Shown one piece after another: positions 8,936 through 18,740 of a stretch of DNA of 20,260 bases (position 1 is its first letter; the number at the start of each line of letters is the position of its first letter). The position numbers and the translations under genes were made by a program. A model generated the notes under the pieces. The model saw only the letters and a program-made list of their open reading frames with translations, was not told the origin of the DNA and did no database searches. The stretch lies in NCBI GenBank assembly GCA_032718475.1, contig JAUCBJ010004349.1, positions 1-20,260 of the forward strand, written 5' to 3'. Source of the stretch: Nemertoderma westbladi (taxonomy: Eukaryota > Xenacoelomorpha > Nemertodermatida > Nemertodermatidae).

Positions 8936-9075
8936 TCCACCTTCTTCAATCACATTCACTTTACAAATACAACTTGTAAGGAATGAGGCAGAGAATTGCA
9001 AGGCATAATCAGATAGTGACTCCATTAAAGCAACACATATGTATTTGTAAAGTAAATGTGATTGAAGAAGGTGGA
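8936..9075. repeat. 35-bp inverted repeat with 70-bp spacer
   Basis: 8936-8970 and 9041-9075 are reverse complements with one mismatch. Both arms can be read as CICKVNVIEEGG in outward-facing ORFs (8822-9025 minus and 8983-9258 plus), so the peptide similarity is explained by the inverted duplication. Sequence beyond the arms has only scattered similarity (ACCAGTGACA on both sides), which hints at an older, longer inverted duplication. I do not recognise either ORF and do not call them genes. Confidence 0.85.
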
Positions 9076-10022
9076 TGGATATTGTACAGCAGTAGGCCTA
9101 CCAGTGACACAATAGAACGTCTTCTCCTCAGTGTTAGCAGATTTAGGGTCTGCAGGACGTGGCTTCTCGTAGGAAACTCGACAATTCTGGGTCAGGGGGC
9201 CTGCTGTTGGGAGTTCCCGGTAGAGTGTTTGTCATGCGAGACAGAGGGGTCGTTGTGAAATAACAAAGATGGAGTGGTTCACAACAGTGTAATATTCGTC
9301 TGATATAACTGAATAGATACATTAAATAATATCATCTCGCATAATATAGTGAAGACATTGCAAGAATATATAACCATAATAAATTTACCATCTCAACTAC
9401 TAATCCAGCAGTAACCAATCCAGTATCAATAACTAACTATAAGGCATTGACTAGCAGCTGTTTGTCTATCACTTAACGCCCTCCACCATGTAATGGAGGC
9501 TTTACTACCGTAAACTACATGTAGCACAATTCCTATCAAAACAAAATGTATCATAGCTTTGTATAGTTGTACATTGGGAAATTTATGAGCATAATATTAA
9601 ATTAAATTAAATTAAAAAACAACACGTTTCGAATATTTAATTCACACTATTCGCTCTAACCAATAACCATGTAAACGACGTATATTATGGCATACAATTT
9701 GTATTAATATTTGCTAGAATTATTTCGTGTGCCTTAATATTTTATTTCCGATGATGCAATTAAATTATCTATGGTATAAAAATAAATTTGTGCTGTAAAT
9801 AATTATTTTGTGATATAACTGACCAATGGGGAATATAAGACTTATAAAATAGACTTAAAAGAAGATAAATAAGACTTATAAGAATAAGATCTTAAGATAG
9901 CCCCCAAAGTTGAAACTTAACAAGCAATGACCGAAACATCAGCAAGGTCGGGAAAACTCAAAGTGGCTTTCAAACCCAGGAATCAACACCATGCACCGAA
10001 CTGTCCGGGAACGAACAGTCCG

Positions 10023-10036
10023 GGACAGGCCTGTCC
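10023..10036. repeat. Perfect 14-bp palindrome GGACAGGCCTGTCC
   Basis: It lies within a small GC-rich island. Two GTCCGGGA copies precede it (around 10003 and 10018), giving further stem-forming potential. Confidence 0.8.
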
Positions 10037-10806
10037 GCATTCTACTTTACTTCTACTATTTTTGGATTTTTTTTTTTTTAAAATCTTTTTCAGGTTTCTT
10101 TACTGTGTTGCCTGCATACTGTGGAATGAAATCTATATTCATGAATCTCAATCTCAAACCAATACCTAATATAACTCAGTAATATAAATCTAGATGTAGC
10201 CTTTATTATAAACCCACAATTCCCTGACCAATTCGTAAATTAATTTATAATTAAAATTTATGTACATAAAGTTATGCAATTTAAAACATCAATACCAGAA
10301 ACAATTACAATCCCAATAAATACAAATAAAAAAATAAGAAATTCTAAACTTCTATTTATCACTTTTCTTCATTCGATCTTTTCAAAAATGAATAAAAAGA
10401 TGAACGGCCTCTTACTGTAGATAAAAATTGCTTTATTCAATGATAAAATATCATGCTGCTCGAAGGCTTCTCAATAATTAGACAAGCCCTTACATTATAT
10501 CCTTTTACTCAAGTTTGAGAAAAGAGATTAAAGAAACTGTTTGCAGAATTCCAATTTAGCATTTATAATACATCTACTACTGTATTATTATGAGACACAG
10601 AATTAATTAAAGCGAAGAGAATAAAACGATCAAAATTTTTATAACCCATATGGTCATTTCTCTAAATGTATCGCGCTACGAGAAATACATATTTATATTT
10701 GAAACAATAAATCGTACAACTTCAGTATTTCATAAAATTAAACCAATAAAATTAATAAAATCTCAAGATTATCTGGGATGCAATGTAAATTCCAACGAAT
10801 CCAATA

Positions 10807-10812
10807 TTTATT
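10807..10812 (-). promoter_or_regulatory. Candidate polyadenylation signal for the 10958-11602 gene
   Basis: AATAAA on the minus strand about 145 bp beyond the stop codon. Spacing is plausible, but the motif is common in such AT-rich DNA. Confidence 0.35.
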
Positions 10813-10957
10813 AAATTTTTTCAATTTTTTTCAAAATGTTTTTCTTGTAACTAGCACATTTTTTCACCTTAACCCTGCTCTGAGAATAAACAGTAAATAT
10901 TATAAACAACCACCACAATAATGTTTAGTTTTTATGCTCCTCCAATGTCAGTATTAT

Positions 10958-11602
10958 CTATTGCAATAGAGCCACAATGACAACTCCAATAACCCACCCC
11001 ATCACCAGTGTAACATTATCTGAACCGCTTTCTGTAACATCAGAAGGAGTGGCCACTGTAGTACTGGTTGTCTTCATGACATCATCTTCCCACACTGCCG
11101 CCGGACACGTTCCATTACAGCATTGTAACTGGCACGACTCGTAGATATCTGTTAGCTTACTTAGCGCTACTTCTCTCATAGCTAACCCAAAGTAGACTAG
11201 GTCTTTACGCAACTCGTCTGTCTTGGCGGCTGGTAGTACGACTGTACGGAAGTATTCACAACCGTACTCATTTAGAGCTAGACATTCTACTACTTTTACG
11301 AAGCAGCCTTTCATCACTATTTCACCTGCGATCTGATCATCATACTGATTGGAATATCCTCTTGCCTGGTATGTGAAAACGGCGCAGACAGAACAATTCA
11401 CCTGGATTTCATCCTCACGATATTCAAAACGGTTGACTTCAAAATACCTTTCCACTGTTGCTTCATATTCATTTTGCAGATCAATATTTCTTGAAGCTGA
11501 TGTCCACTTAGTACCTTGAGGACATTCAAGGCTCCATGTGATTCCTATGAGAACTGATATATATGCGACTGAATGCAATAGCATTATTACATAGAAATTC
11601 AC
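10958..11602 (-). CDS. Secreted cysteine-rich, probably membrane- or GPI-anchored protein
   Basis: An uninterrupted 214-codon ORF from ATG at 11602. Residues ~3-25 are hydrophobic (FYVIMLLHSVAYISVLIGIT), a signal peptide likely cleaved just before the first Cys (LECPQG). The mature part has ten cysteines (C27, NCSVC, GCFVKVVEC, YGCEYF, ESCQLQCCNGTCP). It has N-glycosylation sequons at NCS, NGT and NVT, then a Thr/Ser-rich stalk (TTSTTVATPSDVTESGS), and ends in a hydrophobic tail (LVMGWVIGVVIVALLQ) with no basic cytoplasmic residues, as in GPI-anchor signals. The CC-x-x-x-C end loosely recalls Ly6/three-finger proteins, but this is weak and I cannot name the family. Base composition is markedly less AT-rich than the surroundings, consistent with real coding. 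It may be one exon. Partner and function are unknown. Confidence 0.65.
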   Translation of the reverse strand: MNFYVIMLLHSVAYISVLIGITWSLECPQGTKWTSASRNIDLQNEYEATVERYFEVNRFEYREDEIQVNCSVCAVFTYQARGYSNQYDDQIAGEIVMKGCFVKVVECLALNEYGCEYFRTVVLPAAKTDELRKDLVYFGLAMREVALSKLTDIYESCQLQCCNGTCPAAVWEDDVMKTTSTTVATPSDVTESGSDNVTLVMGWVIGVVIVALLQ

Positions 11603-11680
11603 ATCTCATTTAATCTAATGCCTTGAATGAATAGTGTGGGTTCTCCAATATTGAAGCACTTGGTAGTTGGTAGCAGGAGA

Positions 11681-11689
11681 TATATATAG
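11681..11689 (-). promoter_or_regulatory. Candidate TATA box for the secreted-protein gene
   Basis: TATATATAG in plus orientation reads CTATATATA on the minus strand, ~80 bp upstream of the ATG at 11602. That leaves room for a short 5'UTR. It lies exactly at the edge of a LINE RT fragment. Sequence alone cannot show promoter activity. Confidence 0.3.
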
Positions 11690-11920
11690 CACTTGTGAAA
11701 AGTTTTTGGTCTAAGTATTTGTGAACGTTTTCTGCAACGGATAACAGAGCATGGAATGTTGGTACTGTAGTAGATTTAGGGCGAAAGCCAAATTGAGAAC
11801 TGGATAATATTGAATATTTGTTAAGGTTGGTATGCAGTAGATTTAGGGCGAAAGCCAAATTGAGAACTGGATAATATTGAATATTTATTAAGGTAAGAAA
11901 GTATGTTACCGTAGCAAAGT
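11688..11920 (-). mobile_element. LINE reverse-transcriptase fragment (element D)
   Basis: The minus strand encodes NKYSILSSSQFGFRPKST followed by VPTFHALLSVAENVHKYLD and QKLFTSAIYIS, the Jockey-type RT block just before the first catalytic Asp. The FDTVNH part that should follow is missing, since the fragment stops at ~11688. The QFGFRPKS segment is present twice because of a 67-bp tandem duplication. It is a short dead fragment upstream of the secreted-protein gene. Confidence 0.7.
11768..11894. repeat. 67-bp tandem duplication inside the RT fragment
   Basis: TAGATTTAGGGCGAAAGCC begins at 11771 and again at 11838, and identity continues through AATATTGAATATTT and TTAAGG. One copy has TTTGTTAAGG and the other TTTATTAAGG. 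The high identity implies a recent duplication. Confidence 0.9.
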
Positions 11921-11988
11921 TTTAAACAATAAACAAAGCAGCCATGGATTGAAACCCACCCAGATTCGCAACCCAAGAACAACAAATA

Positions 11989-12020
11989 ATGGTAGATTTG
12001 GTCGGCACCAAATCTACCAT
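11989..12020. repeat. Perfect hairpin with 14-bp arms and 4-nt loop
   Basis: ATGGTAGATTTGGT, CGGC, ACCAAATCTACCAT. It sits just before the satellite region and is unlike a Rho-independent terminator (no T run; eukaryotic context). Confidence 0.9.
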
Positions 12021-12028
12021 CCAAGTAA

Positions 12029-12640
12029 GGGAAATATATACGAGTTGCACCAAGCGTATCAAACTTGTATTTTTCGGTGCTGTGTGCAAAATTTTGGTCC
12101 TAGCACGAAATTTTGGAAAATCCATTCAATAGATAAAATTGTTTGTGACAATTTATTTCTTGCGTTGTAGAGGTTTATGGCTGGTCCGAATTCAATGGAA
12201 TATATAATTATCGAACTAGACATCTCAAACTTGTATTTTTCGGAAGTGGGTGCAAAATGAGGTGCTAGCACCAAATTTTGAAAACCATCAAATATATCAA
12301 TTGATTGTGTCACCTTGTTTCTTGCGTTATACGGGTTTGTGGGGGTTCTGAATTCAATGGAATAAGTAAAAATTTCATAAGAGTTTTCAAATTTGTATTT
12401 TTCGCCGATGATGGGTGAAAATTGTTGTGCCAGCACCAAATTTTTTAAAATAAGCAAATTGATCAGTAGATAGTATCATCTTGTTTCTTGCGTTATACGG
12501 GTTTATGAGGGTCCTGAATCCGATGGAATCAATAAAAACAGCACTGGACATCGCAAACTTGCACTTTTTGGTAATGGGTACGAAATTTGGTGCTAGCATC
12601 AAAATTTGCCAAATTAAGCCGAAAAATACAAGTAGTAATG
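12029..12640. repeat. ~164-bp satellite, about 3.7 diverged copies
   Basis: The phase marker CAAACTTGTATTTTTCGG (or variants) recurs at 12060, 12226, 12388 and 12553, with spacings of 166, 162 and 165 bp. Other shared blocks are TTTCTTGCGTT(A/G)TA, GGTTTATG and GAATTCAATGGAAT. Each copy carries a GGTGCTAGCACC-centred dyad at ~12087, 12253, 12417 and 12581. Short minus-strand ORFs (repeated YNARNK) are by-products of the repeat and not a protein family. The last copy is cut off where the 18-bp minisatellite starts. Confidence 0.88.
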
Positions 12641-12646
12641 ATCTTT

Positions 12647-14713
12647 GGATATATTTTATGTATCGGATATATTTTATGTATTGGATATATTTTATGTATC
12701 GGATATATTTTATGTATCGGATATATTTTATGTATTGGATATATTTTATGTATCGGATATATTTTATGTATTGGATATATTTTATGTATCGGATATATTT
12801 TATGTATCGGATATATTTTATGTATTGGATATATTTTATGTATCGGATATATTTTATGTATTGGATATATTTTATGTATCGGATATATTTTATGTATTGG
12901 ATATATTTTATGTATCGGATATATTTTATGTATCGGATATATTTTATGTATCGGATATATTTTATGTATTGGATATATTTTATGTATTGGATATATTTTA
13001 TGTATTGGATATATTTTATGTATCGGATATATTTTATGTATCGGATATATTTTATGTATCGGATATATTTTATGTATTGGATATATTTTATGTATCGGAT
13101 ATATTTTATGTATCGGATATATTTTATGTATCGGATATATTTTATGTATCGGATATATTTTATGTATTGGATATATTTTATGTATCGGATATATTTTATG
13201 TATCGGATATATTTTATGTATCGGATATATTTTATGTATTGGATATATTTTATGTATCGGATATATTTTATGTATTGGATATATTTTATGTATCGGATAT
13301 ATTTTATGTATCGGATATATTTTACATATGTATTGGATATATTTTACATATGTATCGGATATATTTTATGTATCGGATATATTTTATGTATTGGATATAT
13401 TTTATGTATCGGATATATTTTATGTATCGGATATATTATATGTATCGGATATATTTTATGTATCGGATATATTTTATGTATCGGATATATTTTATGTATC
13501 GGATATATTTTACATATGTATTGATATATTTTACATATGTATCGGATATATTTTATGTATCGGATATATTTTATGTATCGGATATATTTTATGTATTGGA
13601 TATATTTTATGTATCGGATATATTTTATGTATCGGATATATTTTATGTATCGGATATATTTTATGTATCGGATATATTTTATGTATCGGATATATTTTAC
13701 ATATGTATTGGATATATTTTACATATGTATCGGATATATTTTATGTATCGGATATATTTTATGTATTGGATATATTTTATGTATCGGATATATTTTATGT
13801 ATTGGATATATTTTATGTATCGGATATATTTTATGTATCGGATATATTTTATGTATTGGATATATTTTATGTATCGGATATATTTTATGTATTGGATATA
13901 TTTTATGTATCGGATATATTTTATGTATCGGATATATTTTATGTATTGGATATATTTTATGTATTGGATATATTTTATGTATCGGATATATTTTATGTAT
14001 TGGATATATTTTATGTATCGGATATATTTTATGTATCGGATATATTTTATGTATCGGATATATTTTATGTATCGGATATATTTTATGTATTGGATATATT
14101 TTATGTATCGGATATATTTTATGTATCGGATATATTTTATGTATCGGATATATTTTATGTATCGGATATATTTTACATATGTATCGGATATATTTTATGT
14201 ATCGGATATATTTTATGTATTGGATATATTTTATGTATCGGATATATTTTATGTATTGGATATATTTTATGTATCGGATATATTTTATGTATCGGATATA
14301 TTTTATGTATCGGATATATTTTATGTATCGGATATATTTTATGTATCGGATATATTTTACATATGTATCGGATATATTTTATGTATCGGATATATTTTAT
14401 GTATTGGATATATTTTATGTATCGGATATATTTTATGTATCAGATATATTTTATGTATCGGATATATTTTATGTATCGGATATATTTTATGTATCGGATA
14501 TATTTTATGTATTGGATATATTTTATGTATCGGATATATTTTATGTATCAGATATATTTTATGTATCGGATATATTTTATGTATTGGATATATTTTATGT
14601 ATCGGATATATTTTATGTATCGGATATATTTTATGTATTGGATATATTTTATGTATTGGATATATTTTATGTATCGGATATATTTTACATATGTATTGGA
14701 TATATTTTATGTA
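12647..14713. repeat. 18-bp minisatellite, about 113 units, with 22-bp variants
   Basis: The unit is GGATATATTTTATGTATY, where Y is C or T and alternates irregularly along the array. Nine units are 22 bp long (TTTTACATATGTAT instead of TTTTATGTAT). ACATATG lies at 13324, 13346, 13512, 13533, 13699, 13721, 14175, 14359 and 14687. The first six come as three adjacent pairs 188 and 187 bp apart, a higher-order unit of eight 18-mers plus two 22-mers. The 14175-14359 spacing is 184 bp, nine 18-mers plus one 22-mer. The unit has no stop in any forward frame, so the ORFs of 347-1,217 codons crossing it are not genes. Confidence 0.97.
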
Positions 14714-16385
14714 GAACCCTTGAAGAAAGACTGCCACAAGAACGGATACTTCAAGTGAAGGATTGGGAAGAGGAGAGCAGTGAGGTTGACGAACTCACTG
14801 AGGGAATAAGATACTCCTCAGACAACGACGACACCTACCAACTCTTCGAGGAAGAGCAGACTATCGATTTACTAACCGAAAATAACACGTGGGGAGACCA
14901 GCAAAATTTGTGTCAACTGACTTATCCATCCGGATCTATGGACCACAATGACGAACTCAATGAAGAGATAGAGCGTCATAACGCTAGAACCCGAGACGAA
15001 CTTGCCGTACGATTCTTTACTCAAGAACTAGTAGAACCAAATTCGTACGATAAGGCGCTATCAATAGAAGAGGAAAGAGCCAAGCAAATTCAGGAAACAA
15101 CTACGCGTTTTCTAAAAGATCAGGGTAGGTATGAAATCGGCCTGCCATTTCGAAAACGAGAACCTAGATTCATAAACAACAGACCCTTGGCCGAGAAAAG
15201 ACTCTCTCAATTGCATCGACGCCTTACGGCAAACGCTTCAGCTAAAGAAATGTACCAAACGCAGCTGAAGAAATTTATTAGCAAGGGTTATGCGGAGCGA
15301 GTACCGGAAGAAACACCCATAACAGAGAGAACATACTACCTAACACATCATTATGTTCCCAAACCCGGTAAACCACATGAAGTACGCGTGGTATTTGATG
15401 GCTCCGCCCTATATAAGGGTCAATCTCTGAATTCCGAGTTACTACCAGGACCCAACTTGCTACAATCACTGTTGGGAATACTTCTACGATTAAGAGAATA
15501 TTCTATAGCGTTCGCCTCCGATATCGAAGGAATGTTCTTACAGGTTAAGGCGTTAGATAAAGATAGAGACAGTTTAAGGTTTCTATGGTGGCCTGAAGGA
15601 GACCTCCAACGGACACCAGAGGAGTACTGGATGACCATCCAAGCTTTCGGAATCATATCCAGTCCTTCCAACGCCTGCTCCGTAGTACGAACTACGGCGG
15701 ATGACAACCGAGACGCCTTCTCCAAAGAGGTGATTGACAACATCAAGAAGAACATCTACATGGATGACAATTTAAAGTCCCTTCCATCGGTAGAACAAGC
15801 CATTGAGGTCGCAAAAGGAACGGTGGAGTGTTTGAAAAGAGGTGGATTTCGACTGACGAAATTCACTAGCAACTCCCGCGAGTTTCTGGAAGCAATACCG
15901 ATAGAAGACCGAGGAGCGAAAGACCTCGATCTGATAAAAGACGATCTTCCAGAGACCAAGACGCTTGGCTTAAAATGGGACACAGAAAGAGATATCCTGT
16001 TTTTTCAACTAAAACAGCGCGAGAATACAGTTCGGACCAAACGGATTTGTCTAAGCATCCTGAGCACTTATTTCGACCCATTAGGATTTATTAGTCCAGT
16101 CATATTGATTGCTCGGAGTTTAGTACAGCAAATGTGGCTGGAAAACCACTCATGGGACGATCCACTTACGGGAGAGCTATTAAAGAAATGGATGAAATGG
16201 GAGGATTCTCTACCCGCCATCGAGAATTTTATAATTTCCCGTTCATATTTTGGTCACGTTCTCCCTACGTATTCCTATCAACTCCATGTGTTTGGAGACG
16301 CGAGCGACACGGGAATAGGAATAGTGGCATACCTTCGAGTCGAGACTCCAGATGGAATCAAAGTCGCCTTGGTTACCTCTAAGGC
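14714..16385 (+). mobile_element. BEL/Pao LTR retrotransposon fragment: reverse transcriptase and start of RNase H
   Basis: An uninterrupted reading frame begins directly after the last minisatellite unit. It has an acidic linker (DWEEESSEVDEL), then the conserved pre-RT block RYEIGLPFRKREP, NNRPLAEKRLSQLHRRL and the RT blocks VRVVFDGSA (~15382), SLNSELLPGPNLLQSLLGI, ASDIEGMFLQV (~15517) and IYMDDNLKS (catalytic YMDD at 15757-15768; Val is commoner than Met at that site in this group). Next come TLGLKWD, STYFDPLGFISPV and the RNase H opening HVFGDASDTGIGI (~16285) and TSKA. It ends at ~16385: the rest of RNase H, integrase, gag, protease and both LTRs are absent. The fragment has no internal stop, so it is young or well preserved, but it has no start of its own and cannot be a complete element. 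Confidence 0.88.
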
Positions 16386-16436
16386 ATTGATTAATAACAA
16401 GTTGAAGGTTCCTCGAGCGATTTATATTTTATCTAG

Positions 16437-17190
16437 ATGCATTGTCGGAGGGGAATTGTTCGCCATATCAATCCGAACGACCGCCGACATTCGCTTGGAG
16501 CTGCCGCTTTATAAAGAGATGCGCATCGGCGGATACATTTCTATTATAAACCCCATCTTCGAAGGTGTTGGCCGTTTTCCGGTAATAACCACCAAGGACG
16601 TAATCCTCCCGGTGCAACCAGCGGCTGGCGACCTACGGGAGTTCCCAACACCGTTGATGGAGACGGATACGAAGATGGCCGCCTTCGCCATAACGGTTGA
16701 AACTCTCAACATCCGCAAGCTGGGTGTTATAGACGGAGTGTGTCCTGGGCGTGTCTGCGATGGGCGGTTTGGCGACAGCCCGTGTAAGTGCTGTCTTAAT
16801 GTTCCAGCGAAAGTTGAGTGGGGCGTCGAATTCACTTTGGGAAGGTTCGACAATAAGGGTCATCCCGTCGTCCCGTTTTCATCCCGTCAGTTCCTCAGCC
16901 ACTTCATCCACAAGGACTCTATGGATATTAAACTGGCGGACATGGATGAGGACGAGATAGAAGGTTGTATCGACTTCGTTAGAGAACGGGTGACGTTGCT
17001 CAACAGGCTTGGCTCGGGGTATTATATAACCGGATGGGTGAAACCAGGAGAAAGGGAGGGCGACGACATACCGTCAGTGCCTTCTATGCACGTTTGTGAC
17101 ATAAAAATCGGTAACAACGATCTTCCATTTGTCACGAGACGTATCCGGGCTACTGTACAGCCAGTTGTTGTACGTCTCTCAGCAATGTGA
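16437..17190 (+). CDS. Unrecognised OB-like cysteine-containing protein, probably a 3' terminal exon
   Basis: Open for ~250 codons, in the same frame as the BEL fragment but unrelated to it. A splice-acceptor-like tract (TTTATATTTTATCTAG, ending 16436) precedes it, so I infer that this exon starts near 16437 and the join to BEL is accidental. The protein shows alternating beta-type segments (MRIGGYISIINPIF, ~16519; VEWGVEFTLGRFDNKG; SGYYITGWVKPGE) that recall OB-fold nucleic-acid-binding proteins, and a cysteine cluster CPGRVCDGRFGDSPCKCC (~16741-16794). From memory, a cysteine cluster followed by an OB-like region occurs in unnamed eukaryotic proteins; I cannot assign a name. It ends at TGA 17188-17190. 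GC content is clearly higher than the flanks, supporting coding function. If no splicing occurs, the first usable ATG is at 16519. Confidence 0.5.
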
Positions 17191-17310
17191 AACACAATAA
17201 ATTCATTATATTATAAAATTATATATAAATATTATTCAATAAATATCCATATGCAAATTGCAATTATTATTTTCGGCCATTTTAATTTGTGTTTGATTAT
17301 TTATTTTGGT
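17171..17310 (+). repeat. Flanking direct repeat, left copy (stop codon and 3'UTR)
   Basis: It starts at ACGTCTCTCAGCAATGTGA, the end of the OB-like ORF, and runs to AATTTGTGTTTGATTATTTA plus TTTTGGT. The same series reappears at 18741-18847 with substitutions and one ~35-bp gap. Confidence 0.88.
17196..17243 (+). promoter_or_regulatory. Two polyadenylation signals after the OB-like ORF
   Basis: AATAAA at 17196-17201, six bases after the stop, and again at 17238-17243. The second is better spaced for a short 3'UTR. The first is altered (GCATAAAT) in the right-hand copy of the repeat. Confidence 0.5.
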
Positions 17311-18740
17311 TTCAATCCGTAACGGCCTTAAATTAGAACATCAGTTATAATCAGTAACGGCCTGAAATTAGAACATTAGTTATAATCAGTAACGGCCTGA
17401 AATTAGAACATAAGTTACAATCCGTAACGGCCTTAAATTAGAGCATAAGTTACAATCCGCAATGGCCTTATTAGAACATTAGTTATAATCATTAATGGCC
17501 TGAAACTAGAATGTAAGTTACAATCTGTAACGGCCTGAAATTAGAACTTAAGTTATAATCCGTAATAGCCTTAAATTAGAACATAAGTTATAATCAGTAA
17601 CAGCCTGAAATTAGAGCTTAAGTTTCAATCCGCAACGGCCTTCAATTAGAACATAAGTTATAATCATTAATGGCCTGAAACTAGAACATAAGTTACAATC
17701 CGTAACGGCCTGAAAATAGAACATAATTTACAATCCGTAACAGCCTGAAATTAGAACATAAGCTACAATCCGTACTGGCCTTAAATTAGAACATAAGTTA
17801 CAATCTGTAACGGCCTGAAAATAGAACATAGGTTGCAATCTGTAACGCCCTGAAATTAGAATATAAGTTATAATTAGTAACAGCCTGAAATTAGAAAATA
17901 AGTTACTAAGTTCGGAAATAACTAATAAGTTAGGAAATGGCCTTAAATTAGAAGATAAGTTACAATCCGTAACGGCCTTAAATTAAAACATAAGTTACAA
18001 TCCGTAACGGCCTGAAATTAGAACATAAGTTACAATCAGTATCGACCTGAAATTAGAGCATAAGTTACAATCCGTAGTGGCCTTAAATTAAAACATAAGT
18101 TACAATCCGTAATGGTCTGAAATTAGAACAGAAGTTACAATCCATAACGGTCTGAAATTAGAACATAAGTTACAATTCGTAACTGCCTGAAATTAGAACA
18201 TAAGTTATAATCCGTATTGGCCTGAAATTTGAGCATAAGTTACAATCTGTAATGGCCTGAAATTAGAGCATAAGTTACAATCAGTATCGACCTGAAATTA
18301 GAGCATAAGTTACAATCCGTAATGGCCTTAAATTAAAACATAAGTTACAATCCGTAACGGTCTGAAATTAGAACAGAAGCTACAATGCGTAACGGTCTGT
18401 AATTAGAACATAAATTACAATCCGTAGCGGCCTGAAATTAGAACATAAGTTATAATCCGTATTGGCCTGAAATTAGAGCAAAAGTTACAATCCATAATGG
18501 CATGAAATTAGAGCATAAGTTACAATCCGTAATGGCCTGAAATTAGAGCATAAGTTACATCCCGTAATATAAGTTACAACCCGTAACGGCCTAAAATTAT
18601 AGCATAAGTTGCAATCCGTAACGGCCTGAAATTAGAGCATAAGTTACAATCCATATCGACCTGAAATTATAGCACAAGTTACAATCCGTATCGACCTGTA
18701 ATTAGAGCATAAGTTACAATCCTTAATGGCCTTAAATTTT
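17311..18740. repeat. 35-bp tandem repeat array, about 41 copies
   Basis: The consensus includes AATTAGAACATAAGTTAC, AATCC and GTAACGGCCTGA. Each intact unit contains GTTAC-AATCC-GTAAC, a 5-bp stem with a 5-nt loop. Units differ at a few positions (ACGGCC/ATGGCC, CTGAA/CTTAA, GAACAT/GAGCAT). Irregular copies occur at ~17887-17942 and ~18550-18580. The units are contiguous with no unique spacers, so this is not a CRISPR. No coding frame persists. Confidence 0.96.

Larger units (their letters stand above)
9076..10957. other. Long gene-poor AT-rich region
   Basis: I see no supported gene here. Contents: an (ATTAA)4 microsatellite at 9596-9615; a GACTTATAA-type degenerate repeat at ~9836-9885; a GC-rich island at ~9998-10040 with a 14-bp palindrome; a T13 run at ~10067-10080; and an AT-rich tract to the stop of the next gene at 10958. 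A minus-strand AATAAA (TTTATT at 10807-10812) could serve that gene. The 80-codon ORF at 9927-10169 is low-complexity and unsupported. Confidence 0.6.

Noticed and set aside
9927-10182. Small ORFs near the T13 run
   Set aside because: Low-complexity Leu/Phe stretches come from poly-T, with no recognisable domain. The CTTTTTCAG acceptor-like site alone is not enough to call an exon.
12059-12602. Repeat protein with YNARNK motifs on the minus strand
   Set aside because: It follows the ~164-bp satellite period, with frames interrupted and no start or domain.
12481-14758. Long ORFs (347, 723 and 689 codons) through the minisatellite
   Set aside because: The 18-bp unit lacks stops in all three forward frames, so open frames are automatic. 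The predicted proteins are only six-residue repeats that switch frame at the 22-bp units.
16509-16863. Minus-strand ORFs opposite the OB-like exon
   Set aside because: Shadow frames of a GC-richer coding segment, with no domain.
17311-18740. CRISPR array
   Set aside because: The 35-bp units are contiguous with no unique spacers, diverged, and in a eukaryotic context with no cas genes.
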